From positions 1 through 64,000 of the forward strand of contig JAFGQR010000050.1 of assembly GCA_016935555.1 (NCBI GenBank): a stretch of 64,000 bases of DNA, given 5' to 3'. The notes beneath the pieces were generated by a model that saw nothing but the letters and a program-made list of their open reading frames with translations, ran no database searches and was not told the origin of the DNA. Both the position numbers and the translations under genes were made by a program. Numbering within the stretch: position 1 is the first letter of the stretch; every line of letters starts with the position of its first letter. Of the stretch, positions 1 to 8,069 are shown piece by piece. The DNA comes from Verrucomicrobiota bacterium. GTDB lineage: Bacteria; Verrucomicrobiota; Verrucomicrobiia; Limisphaerales; JAFGQR01.

Positions 1-3
1 AGC

Positions 4-115
4 GTTGAACGTTGAGCGTTGAGCGTTGGACGTTGGACGTTCGCCCCCCCATCTCCGATCTCCCATCTCCGATCTCCGACATTCGGCGTTCGGTGTTCGG
101 TGTTCGGTGTTGAAC
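4..115. repeat. Degenerate heptanucleotide tandem repeat array in three blocks: GTTGAAC/GTTGAGC/GTTGGAC, ATCTCCG/ATCTCCC, GTTCGGT
   Basis: Read directly: gttgaac gttgagc gttgagc gttggac gttggac gttcgcc; atctccg atctccc atctccg atctccg; attcggc gttcggt gttcggt gttcggt gttgaac. Confidence 0.9.
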
Positions 116-245
116 ACTCGAAATTCCATGGCTCTGATCATCAGCCACTTAACCCTCGAGTTTCTGGAGAGGCATTCCCCCACGCCGCTCGAGAGCCAAA
201 AAAAATGGCTTAACAGGCTGCCTGCCGGCTGCTACACCGTATCCC

Positions 246-1034
246 ATGAAACGCGTTCTTGTCGCAGGAGTGGCCAGTGTGCTCATGGTGTTGCCTGCCG
301 CCGCCCAGACCCTGGAACCCACCGCACCCCCCGAGCCGCCCGGCATGAAGCCGCTGTGCAACGGCCGCGACCTGGCGGGTTGGGAGGGCGATCCGCGGTT
401 GTGGTCGGTGAAGGACGGTGCCATCCGCGGTGAAACCACCTTGGAAAACCCCACCTACGGCAACACCTTTCTTCTCTACGTCGGCGATCAGGGCAAACCG
501 GTTGTCTTCAAGGATTTTGAGTTGCGTCTCTCGTGCCGCATCGAGACCGGCAACGCCGGCGTGCAATATCGCTCCACCCACAAACCCTTCAAAGACACCG
601 ACAGGAATAAATGGGTCGTCGCCGGTTACCAGGCGGAAGTGGCAAACGCCCCGGGCACCGCCGGTTTCCTCTACCACGAGTCCGGCCGGGGCGGGCTGGT
701 GAATGTGGGCGACAAGGTGGAGATCGGCGAGGACGGCAAGCCGCGGGTGGTGGGCAAGCTTGGGGACCGGCAGGCGATTGCGAGCACGTATCGCAGATCC
801 GGCTGGAACGATTACGTCATCCGCTGCGAAGGCAACCACGTCCGGCATTGGCTCAACGGAATCCAGGTCATCGAGTTGATCGACAACGACACCGAGCCTG
901 CCGTGGGCCCGAACGGCCGGCCCCGACCCTATTCGAATCGCTGCATGGAAGGCATTCTCGCGCTCCAGATCCACGCCGGGCCTCCCATGTGGGTCGAATA
1001 CAAAAACACCCGGATCAAAGAACTCCACCCATAA
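246..1034 (+). CDS. Secreted DUF1080 (3-keto-disaccharide hydrolase-like) protein
   Basis: Signal peptide MKRVLVAGVASVLMVLPAAAQ; motifs PLCNGRDLAGWEGDPRLWSVKDGAIRGE, FKDFELRLSCRIETGNAGVQYRS and WNDYVIRCEGNHVRHWLNGIQVIELID typical of DUF1080. Confidence 0.9.
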   Translation: MKRVLVAGVASVLMVLPAAAQTLEPTAPPEPPGMKPLCNGRDLAGWEGDPRLWSVKDGAIRGETTLENPTYGNTFLLYVGDQGKPVVFKDFELRLSCRIETGNAGVQYRSTHKPFKDTDRNKWVVAGYQAEVANAPGTAGFLYHESGRGGLVNVGDKVEIGEDGKPRVVGKLGDRQAIASTYRRSGWNDYVIRCEGNHVRHWLNGIQVIELIDNDTEPAVGPNGRPRPYSNRCMEGILALQIHAGPPMWVEYKNTRIKELHP

Positions 1035-1038
1035 CACC

Positions 1039-2409
1039 ATGAACCCCCATCCATCCCTGACCCGCCGTCGTTTCCTCCAACATGCCGCCACCGTCGCCGG
1101 AGCCGCCGTCGGCGCCCGGTTTCTCAGCATGCCCGCGTTGTTGTCGGCCGCCGCGCCCAACACGAAGCTGGGTGTTGCGGTGATCGGCGTCGGCGGCATG
1201 GGCGGCTACAGTTTCGACGCGGGCATGCGGGAGCGGCTGGTGGCGATTTGCGACGTCGACGACAACATCCTGGCCGGCGCGCTGAAGAAATTTGGGGAGA
1301 AGAAGAAGGGCGAGCCGGCGCCGAAGGTGTATGTGGATTACCGGCGGATGCTGGACGAATGCCACAAAGACATCGATGCGGTGCTGATTGCGACGCCGGA
1401 TCATCATCATGCGCCTGCGGCGATCCGGGCGATCCACCTGGGCAAGGCGGCCTTTTGCCAGAAACCGCTCGCGCATAACATCCACGAGTGCCGCGCGCTG
1501 GCCACGGCCGCCCGCGAAAAGAACGTGCCCACCCAGATGGGCAACCAGGGCCATTGCAGCGAAACCATCCGCCGCGCCTGCGAATACCTCTGGGCCGGCG
1601 CCATCGGCAACGTCACCGAAACCCACTCAATCCTCGGACGCAACTTCGGCGGCACCGGCGGTCGGCCCGCCAGCAAACCCGTCCCGGCGCACCTTCACTG
1701 GGACGAATGGCTCGGCCCGGCGCCGTTCCGCGAATACCACGACGGCCTGCACACGTTCAGCTGGCGGTCCTGGCGGCATTTCGGCACCGGGACCATCGGC
1801 GACATGGCCTGCCACAACCTGGACATTTTGTTCTGGGCGCTCAGGATTGCCGACGCCAAAACGTTCACCGTCGAATGCCTCAACACCAACGGCGGCAGCG
1901 AGGAAATGTGGGCGCAGAACAACATCGTTCGGTACGACGTGCCCGCGCGCGGCAACCTCGGCCCCGTCAAGGTCCACGTCTACGACCACGGCGACCTCAA
2001 ATCCGAACTCATGAAGGAGACGGAAAAGAAATACGACATCAAGTTCGGCGAGTGCACCCTGTTCGTCGGCGACAAGGGCCTTTACCGCACCACGGGCACC
2101 TCCGGCTCCGGCGAGTTCCTCCCCAAGGAACGCAAAAACGAGGTCCCTTCGCCGTGGCGGACGCTGCCGCGCGCACACGGTGGCCCCATCGAAGACCTGT
2201 TCCACGCCATCAAGAACGGCGGCACCCCATGCTCGAACTTCCCGGATTCGGCGGGACCGCTGACGGCGTTTGCGCTGGCAGGGCATCTGGCGCAAGCGGC
2301 GGGTGTGGGCAAGAAGGTCGAGTGGGATGTCGAGAAGATGCAGTGCACCAACCTGCCCGAAATCAACCGGCTTGTGCGCCGCAGCTACCGGGTCGGCTGG
2401 GAGGTGTGA
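1039..2409 (+). CDS. Gfo/Idh/MocA family oxidoreductase with Tat signal
   Basis: TRRRFLQHAATVAGAAVG Tat signal; NAD-binding VAVIGVGGMGGYS; ATPDHHHAPAAIRAIHLGKAAFCQKPLAHNIHECR. Confidence 0.93.
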   Translation: MNPHPSLTRRRFLQHAATVAGAAVGARFLSMPALLSAAAPNTKLGVAVIGVGGMGGYSFDAGMRERLVAICDVDDNILAGALKKFGEKKKGEPAPKVYVDYRRMLDECHKDIDAVLIATPDHHHAPAAIRAIHLGKAAFCQKPLAHNIHECRALATAAREKNVPTQMGNQGHCSETIRRACEYLWAGAIGNVTETHSILGRNFGGTGGRPASKPVPAHLHWDEWLGPAPFREYHDGLHTFSWRSWRHFGTGTIGDMACHNLDILFWALRIADAKTFTVECLNTNGGSEEMWAQNNIVRYDVPARGNLGPVKVHVYDHGDLKSELMKETEKKYDIKFGECTLFVGDKGLYRTTGTSGSGEFLPKERKNEVPSPWRTLPRAHGGPIEDLFHAIKNGGTPCSNFPDSAGPLTAFALAGHLAQAAGVGKKVEWDVEKMQCTNLPEINRLVRRSYRVGWEV

Positions 2410-2477
2410 ACTGCGCCGCGCCGACCCCCAAGGCCTGATCGCGAGGCCGCCGCCTTGGGCCGCAGGTCAGCGATCCT

Positions 2478-2504
2478 GGTAGGGACGCGTTCCACCGCGT
2501 CCCT
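2478..2504 (+). repeat. REP-like hairpin unit R1 (GGTAGGGACGCGTTCCACCGCGTCCCT), copy 1
   Basis: Internal palindrome AGGGACGCG/CGCGTCCCT; identical 27-mer at 54053-54079. Confidence 0.85.
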
Positions 2505-2614
2505 GACTTTTCCTGCAGGCATCGCCAGCCCAGGAGCGTGATCGCGGGCGGCCCGGAGGCGTCGGAGGTTTCCTTCGGATGGTCTCGAATCCGCGATTGC
2601 CCTGAGGATAAAAT

Positions 2615-2640
2615 GGGACGCGCTGGAACGCGTCCCTACC
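2615..2640 (-). repeat. REP-like hairpin unit R1, copy 2, inverted relative to copy 1
   Basis: GGGACGCGCTGGAACGCGTCCCTACC is the reverse complement of R1 with one mismatch. Confidence 0.85.
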
Positions 2641-2644
2641 ATCG

Positions 2645-3091
2645 TCAGGCCGGCCCCGTGACGGGCGGCGCCGGCACCGGCGCCGGCGCGGGCATGGGTG
2701 TCGAGGGGGATTCCCACCAGTGCCAGAGACGGGCGGCGCACTGTTCGGCGGTGGAGGCGGCGGCTCGCGCGCCGTGCCGCAGGCCTTCCTTCATCGGCAC
2801 CGGGCAGAGTTCCTTCAGCAGGGTGTAGTGAAACACCCCCGCGAAGGAAATCCCGTACGCCACCTCGTACGCCGCTCGGGCGGCGGCCGACTTCAGCTTG
2901 GGCGCCGCTTCCTGCGCCGCCCGCCGGGCGTCGTCGGCACCCTGCCGGAACGCGCGGATGATGGGCGGGACCGCGGGGGAAGCGGCTGGGGTTGGCGGCG
3001 GTGTGCCGGGCTGGGGTTGAGTGTTCGGGGCGGGCTCAGCCGGACCCGGGATGGGATCGGCCGGCGGGGCGGGTGGGTTCGTGTCATTCAT
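2645..3091 (-). CDS. Hypothetical proline/alanine-rich protein
   Basis: ORF with Pro-rich N-terminus then AFRQGADDARRAAQEAAPKLKSAAARAAYEVAYGISFAGVFHYTLLKELCPVPMKEGLRHGARAAASTAEQCAARLWHWW; start trimmed to MNDTNPP. Confidence 0.6.
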   Translation of the reverse strand: MNDTNPPAPPADPIPGPAEPAPNTQPQPGTPPPTPAASPAVPPIIRAFRQGADDARRAAQEAAPKLKSAAARAAYEVAYGISFAGVFHYTLLKELCPVPMKEGLRHGARAAASTAEQCAARLWHWWESPSTPMPAPAPVPAPPVTGPA

Positions 3092-3244
3092 AAGCCATGT
3101 CATTGATGGTTGCACTTCGCGACGGAGTATCCGGCGCGGGCACGGGTCTGGCCACTACAACGTGTTCCCGAAAATGTAAATCCTGGTGAGCCATTCCTTG
3201 CCTTGCCGGAAGGGGACGGGATTGGCAGAATTCGGGGGCGACCG

Positions 3245-4420
3245 ATGCGCGAGACGATTCGAGCATGGACTGAGACGGTGGAAACGTTTGTCCTGGAAGT
3301 GATCCAGGGCGAGCGGCGGGGCAAGCTGGCGGCGGTGTCGCGTTTTGCGTTGTTGGCGCTCTCGAGAGGCTTTCAAGTGGCCGTCGAGATCCGCCGGCGG
3401 CTTTACGACTGGCGGATCATTCGCGATTACACGCTGGGCGTGCAGGTCATTGCCATCGGCAACCTCACCGTCGGCGGCACCGGCAAAACGCCCGTGGTGG
3501 AAAAGTTCGCCCGCGAACTCAAAAACGAGGGCCGCGAGGTCGCCATTCTGTCGCGCGGCTACCGGTCCAAGCCGGCGCCCTTGCATCGCCGTCTCTGGAA
3601 CAAAATCCTGCTCCGCGAGGATCGGACGCCGCCGCGGGTGGTGTCGGACGGCAAGTCGCTGCTGCTCGACTCCGAGACGGCCGGCGACGAGCCCTACATG
3701 CTGGCGTCGAACCTGAAAGATGTCATCGTGCTGGTCGACAAGGACCGCGTGAAGGCCGGGCGCTATGCGATCGAGAAGTTCGGCTGCGACACGTTGCTGC
3801 TCGACGACGGGTTCCAATACTGGCGGCTGGCGGGGCGGCGGCGCGACATTTTGTTGATCGACGGCCAGGAGCCCTTCGGCAACGAGCGGCTCCTGCCGCG
3901 CGGAATCCTGCGCGAGCCCCCCTCCCACATGGGGCGGGCGAGCACCATTTTCATCACCAAAAGCGACGGCAACTCCGCGGTGTTGCGCCGCCGCATCGCG
4001 CGCTACAACAGCCGCGCCGGCATCATCGAGTGCGTGCATGATCCGCTCTATTTCGAGGACGTCTTCACCGGGGAACGCCACAAGCTGAACCTGATTCAGG
4101 GGCTGAAGATCGCCTCGTTCAGCGGCATCGCCCAGCCCGAGAGCTTCGAGCGCAGCCTGATCGCCCTGGGCGCCGAGCTGGTTTACTCCAAACGCTTCGC
4201 CGACCACCACCGGTTCACCCAGCAGGAAGTCATCAACGCCGTCAACCGCAGCAAAAAACGCCAGGCCGTCGCCATCCTCACCACCCAAAAAGACGCCGTC
4301 CGCTTCCCAAAAATCGACCGGCGCGACCTCCCCATCTACTTCATGCGCGTCGAAATCAAAATCATCAGCGGCGCCAAAGACTTCCAGGACTGCGTGCGCC
4401 ACATCTGCTTCCGCTACTGA
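3245..4420 (+). CDS. lpxK: Tetraacyldisaccharide 4'-kinase
   Basis: LpxK P-loop VIAIGNLTVGGTGKTPVVEKFA, AILSRGYRSK, DDGFQYWRLAGRRDILLID, KDAVRFP; start trimmed to MRETIRAW. Confidence 0.9.
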   Translation: MRETIRAWTETVETFVLEVIQGERRGKLAAVSRFALLALSRGFQVAVEIRRRLYDWRIIRDYTLGVQVIAIGNLTVGGTGKTPVVEKFARELKNEGREVAILSRGYRSKPAPLHRRLWNKILLREDRTPPRVVSDGKSLLLDSETAGDEPYMLASNLKDVIVLVDKDRVKAGRYAIEKFGCDTLLLDDGFQYWRLAGRRRDILLIDGQEPFGNERLLPRGILREPPSHMGRASTIFITKSDGNSAVLRRRIARYNSRAGIIECVHDPLYFEDVFTGERHKLNLIQGLKIASFSGIAQPESFERSLIALGAELVYSKRFADHHRFTQQEVINAVNRSKKRQAVAILTTQKDAVRFPKIDRRDLPIYFMRVEIKIISGAKDFQDCVRHICFRY

Positions 4421-4635
4421 ACCGCCCCGCACCCCGGTCCGCCGCAACTCCCCGCCCCAACGCCGCGTGCCGCGCCCCCTGAAACCCATTTCCCTTCCTT
4501 GCCGGGCGCGGCCCGGCCTGTCACACTGCCGCCGCAACCGATGGTCGGATGCGGGCGGGCACGCCCGGCGCCGCGCGCTGCCGTGCCCACAAGGGCTTGC
4601 CCGACGGCCCGCGCCTCGCCGGTTGCCGCCACACC

Positions 4636-5565
4636 ATGGAACGTCTGCTCTGCGGGATCGCGCGCGGCGTGCTTGGCCTCGTGCAACGCCTGCCGCTCGG
4701 CGTCGTCGCGCGCCTCGGGCGCGCCGCCGGCGGCTTGGCCTACCGGCTCGACGCCCGCCACCGCCGCGTCGCGCTCGAGAATCTCACGCGCTGGCTCGGG
4801 GCCGAACGGTCGCCCCCGGAAATCGCCGCGCTGGCTCGGGAGAACTTCCGTCGAATCGGCGAGAACTTCGCGTGCGGGGTGCGGACGTCCGGGATGAGCG
4901 CGGCCGAGGTGCGGGAGGTTCTGGAGGTGCGCGGCGTGGAGAAGCTGCGCGGCGACGGCGCGGGGGGGTCCTGCGTGGTGGCGATTGGGCATTTTGGGAA
5001 CTTCGAATTGTATGCGCACGGGCGTCATTTTGTGACGGGTTACCAATTTGCCACCACCTACCGGGCCCTGCGTCAGCCGGCGCTCAATCGCCTGCTCCAG
5101 GACATCCGCCGGCAATCCGGCTGCCTTTACTTCGAGCGCCGCACCGAGGCGGCCGCCCTGCGGGCGGCCCTCCAGAAAGAACGGCTGATGCTCGGCTTCC
5201 TGGCCGACCAGCATGCCGGCGACCGGGGTCTGCGCCTGCCGTTTCTCGGGCGCGACTGCTCCACCAGCGCCGCCCCCGCCCTCTTCGCCCTGCGCTACGC
5301 CCTGCCGCTCCACACCGCCATCGTCTACCGCACCGGCCCGGGCCGCTGGCGCATCGAAGTCGGCGACGCCATCCCCACCCGGGAACACGGACGCCCCCGC
5401 CGCGCCGAAGCCATCGCCCTGGACATGAACCGCGCGTTCGAAGCCGCCGTCCGCCGCGACCCCGCCAACTGGTTCTGGGTCCACCGGCGCTGGAAGCCGG
5501 GCAAATACCGCGGCGCCCGCCAACCCGCGGCAGGGGCGGAAGCCCGGGAAGCGCGCGTCCCGTGA
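4636..5565 (+). CDS. Lysophospholipid/lipid A acyltransferase (LpxL/HtrB family)
   Basis: VVAIGHFGNFELYAHG (HX4-5E-like), ADQHAGDRGLRLPFLGRDCSTSAAPALFALRYALPL, NWFWVHRRWK; start trimmed to MERLLCG. Confidence 0.85.
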   Translation: MERLLCGIARGVLGLVQRLPLGVVARLGRAAGGLAYRLDARHRRVALENLTRWLGAERSPPEIAALARENFRRIGENFACGVRTSGMSAAEVREVLEVRGVEKLRGDGAGGSCVVAIGHFGNFELYAHGRHFVTGYQFATTYRALRQPALNRLLQDIRRQSGCLYFERRTEAAALRAALQKERLMLGFLADQHAGDRGLRLPFLGRDCSTSAAPALFALRYALPLHTAIVYRTGPGRWRIEVGDAIPTREHGRPRRAEAIALDMNRAFEAAVRRDPANWFWVHRRWKPGKYRGARQPAAGAEAREARVP

Positions 5566-5585
5566 CTGCCCCGCCGCCACCCGCC

Positions 5586-6737
5586 ATGTCTGACTCAAGC
5601 GTCATGGGCTCGCTGGCGGCCAGCCCGGCGCCCCGCCTCGTGGTGCGGAGCGTCAACTGGCTCGGCGACGCGGTCATGACCATCCCGGCCCTCCTGCGCC
5701 TGCGCGAGGCGTTTCCCAAGGCCCATGTCGTCCTGGTCGCCCCAGGCAACCTGGAAACCCTCTGGCGGCACCACGGCGCGGTGGACGCCGTCCTGGGCAT
5801 TCCGCCGCGCGCCGGCGTGTGGCGCGTCGCCCGCATGATCCGGCGCGGCGCGTTCGACCTGGCGCTGGTCCTGCCCAACTCGCCCCGCGCCGCGCTGGAA
5901 GTGTTCCTCGCCGGTGTTCCCCGGCGCGTCGGCTACGCCCGCCCCTGGCGCACCTGGCTGCTCACCCATCCGGTCCCGCCGCGCCCGGGCGAGAGGATCA
6001 TGCGGAAGCGGACCGCTGCGGAAGTGCGGCGCCGGGTGCGGATGGTCTCTGTGGAGTCGGCGCTGATGCCGGCCACGGCGCATCACATGCACCAATACCT
6101 GCATCTGGCAGGAGCACTTGGCGCCAGCGCGGAACCCCTCGTGCCGCAGCTCGCGCTCACCGACGCGGAACGAACCTCGGCGCTCGAAGCGCTCGCGGCG
6201 GCCGGCGGCATGCCGCCCTTCTGGCTCGGACTGAACGCCGGAGCCCAATACGGCCCGGCCAAGCGCTGGCCGGCAGACCGGTTCGCCGCCGCCGCGATCG
6301 CGGTGCACCGTCGCACGCGGTGCGGCTGGCTCCTGGTGGGGGGCGAGCGGGACGTGGCCACCGCCACGCACATCGCCCGGCAGCTTCACGAGGCCGGAGT
6401 GCAGCCCGTTGCCAACCTGGCCGGCCGGACCTCGCTGCGCGAACTCTGCGCCCTCCTCGCGGCGTGTCGCGTGGTCCTGACCAACGACTCCGGCCCCATG
6501 CACGTGGCCGCGGCGGTCGGCACGCCGGTGGTCGTCCCCTTCGGCAGCACCTCGCCCGAACTGACCGGCCCCGGCCTGCCGGGCAGCCCGGGCCACGTGT
6601 TGGTGTCGGCGCACGTTTGCTGCGCACCCTGCTTCCGCTCCGAGTGCCCCGTCGACTTGCGCTGCATGCAACGCATTTCCGCCCCCCAAATCGCCGACGC
6701 CGTGGTGCATCTGCTCGCGAGAATGCCGGATTCCTGA
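5586..6737 (+). CDS. waaF: Lipopolysaccharide heptosyltransferase II-like glycosyltransferase (GT9)
   Basis: VVRSVNWLGDAVMTIPALLRLREAFP; LNAGAQYGPAKRWPADRFA; NDSGPMHVAAAVGTPVVVPFGSTSPELTGP; start trimmed from the longer ORF 4467-6737. Confidence 0.85.
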   Translation: MSDSSVMGSLAASPAPRLVVRSVNWLGDAVMTIPALLRLREAFPKAHVVLVAPGNLETLWRHHGAVDAVLGIPPRAGVWRVARMIRRGAFDLALVLPNSPRAALEVFLAGVPRRVGYARPWRTWLLTHPVPPRPGERIMRKRTAAEVRRRVRMVSVESALMPATAHHMHQYLHLAGALGASAEPLVPQLALTDAERTSALEALAAAGGMPPFWLGLNAGAQYGPAKRWPADRFAAAAIAVHRRTRCGWLLVGGERDVATATHIARQLHEAGVQPVANLAGRTSLRELCALLAACRVVLTNDSGPMHVAAAVGTPVVVPFGSTSPELTGPGLPGSPGHVLVSAHVCCAPCFRSECPVDLRCMQRISAPQIADAVVHLLARMPDS

Positions 6738-6899
6738 AACCGGTTGCGGGGCGGCCGGCCCCGCGCGGCGGGATGCTGCGGCGCGGGAGGGCAGGGGGGG
6801 CTGGGGGGCCGGGGGGTGCACGATGTGGCAGCCTGGGCCGCCCTGGCGCGGCGAGGGCCATGCTTCGGGGGCGGGAAGGCCGCCCCGCAGCGGGGGCAA

Positions 6900-6986
6900 A
6901 GAGTTCTTGACGACCGCCCCGCACCTTGCGCGTTGCAGCGCACAAACTTGATCTGCGAGCAACGTCTTTTACGGGTCAAGAACTCT
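6900..6986. repeat. 12-bp perfect inverted repeat (AGAGTTCTTGAC / GTCAAGAACTCT) flanking 63 nt
   Basis: Arms at 6900-6911 and 6975-6986, between convergent genes. Confidence 0.8.
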
Positions 6987-8043
6987 AGAAGCGGATGACG
7001 GCGCCGACGCTGGCGGCGAAGAGCGTGTCCAAGTCGAGGGTGACTTCGCGGCCGGCATCGCGGTAGCGGTGGGAGTTGTGCGTTTCGAAGTCGCCGGCCG
7101 CGTAGACGCCCAGCCATGACTTCAGATCATAGCTGAACCGCGCCTGCGCGTAGGCGCCCGCCTTCCATTTCCGGTCCCCGATGGTTCGGGGCCCGGTCTG
7201 GAGCGGCAGGATGCCGGGGTTGGCGAAGGTGATGTTTTCGGTGAAGGCGAGCTGGCTGTCGACGAACATGGAAGCGTAGCCAACGCTCAGGCCGGCCCGG
7301 AGTTGGCGGGCGAGGGGATATTCGAGCCAGAGGCCGAGCTTGAACGTGTGCAGGGTGTTGTCCAGTTCTCCGCGGAACGTGGCGGTGCTTGGGCTGGACA
7401 GCGTGCCGGAGAGGGAGGGCTCCAGGTCGATTTCCGGTCCCGGTCCCGCATAGGAGCCGGCATAGGGCGCCGGCGGGGCGAAGGTGGTGCCGAGGTTGTA
7501 GGCGGCGAGGTCGAGGGTGGAGTGGGCCTGGGCCGTTGAGTGCTCATCGGCGCTGAAGGCATGGTAGGCGTAGCCGATCTCGAATCCGAGACGCGCCTCG
7601 CGGCGTCCGATGAAGAACCGCGCCAGTTCGGCACCGGTGAAGATCTCGCCGCCGAAGATTGCGTCTTCGCCGCGGTTGTCGTAGAGGCCGGCCATGGGGA
7701 GGTCGGTGAAGCGCTGGAGGTTGAGCTGGTTGCCGGCCACCTGCGCCGCGTCGGTGTATCCCCAGTTCCACGTGCGACCCGTTCCCGTGCCGCGGATGTC
7801 GGGCAGGACATAACCGTTGTCGAACATGCCGCGCGAGGGGGCGCTGGCGGGCAGGCGCCGGACGCTGGATTTCACGCCGAACAGGGCGCGTCCGCCGGCC
7901 CGGACGAACCAGCCGTAGCCTTCGGTGGGGGCGTCTTCGAAAGTGGCGGGGGCGGCGATGGCGCACGGGGCCAGGGCCAGGAGGATGCCGGCGCAGCCCC
8001 GGAGGATTCGGCGGCGGCGGGTGGGCGAGGGGGAACTTTTCAT
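6985..8043 (-). CDS. Putative outer-membrane beta-barrel protein
   Basis: Signal peptide; alternating hydrophobic/aromatic strands; C-terminus GREVTLDLDTLFAASVGAVIRF ending in Phe. Confidence 0.65.
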   Translation of the reverse strand: MKSSPSPTRRRRILRGCAGILLALAPCAIAAPATFEDAPTEGYGWFVRAGGRALFGVKSSVRRLPASAPSRGMFDNGYVLPDIRGTGTGRTWNWGYTDAAQVAGNQLNLQRFTDLPMAGLYDNRGEDAIFGGEIFTGAELARFFIGRREARLGFEIGYAYHAFSADEHSTAQAHSTLDLAAYNLGTTFAPPAPYAGSYAGPGPEIDLEPSLSGTLSSPSTATFRGELDNTLHTFKLGLWLEYPLARQLRAGLSVGYASMFVDSQLAFTENITFANPGILPLQTGPRTIGDRKWKAGAYAQARFSYDLKSWLGVYAAGDFETHNSHRYRDAGREVTLDLDTLFAASVGAVIRF

Positions 8044-8069
8044 GGTGAATGCGCTCGACGGGGGCGGGC

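Noticed and set aside
1-115. CRISPR array at the window start
   Set aside because: Units are 7 nt with no spacers; this is a short tandem repeat, not a CRISPR.
4467-5585. N-terminal extension of ORF 4467-6737 before the heptosyltransferase
   Set aside because: Arg/Pro-rich out-of-frame reading of the acyltransferase gene; true GT9 start is most likely 5586.
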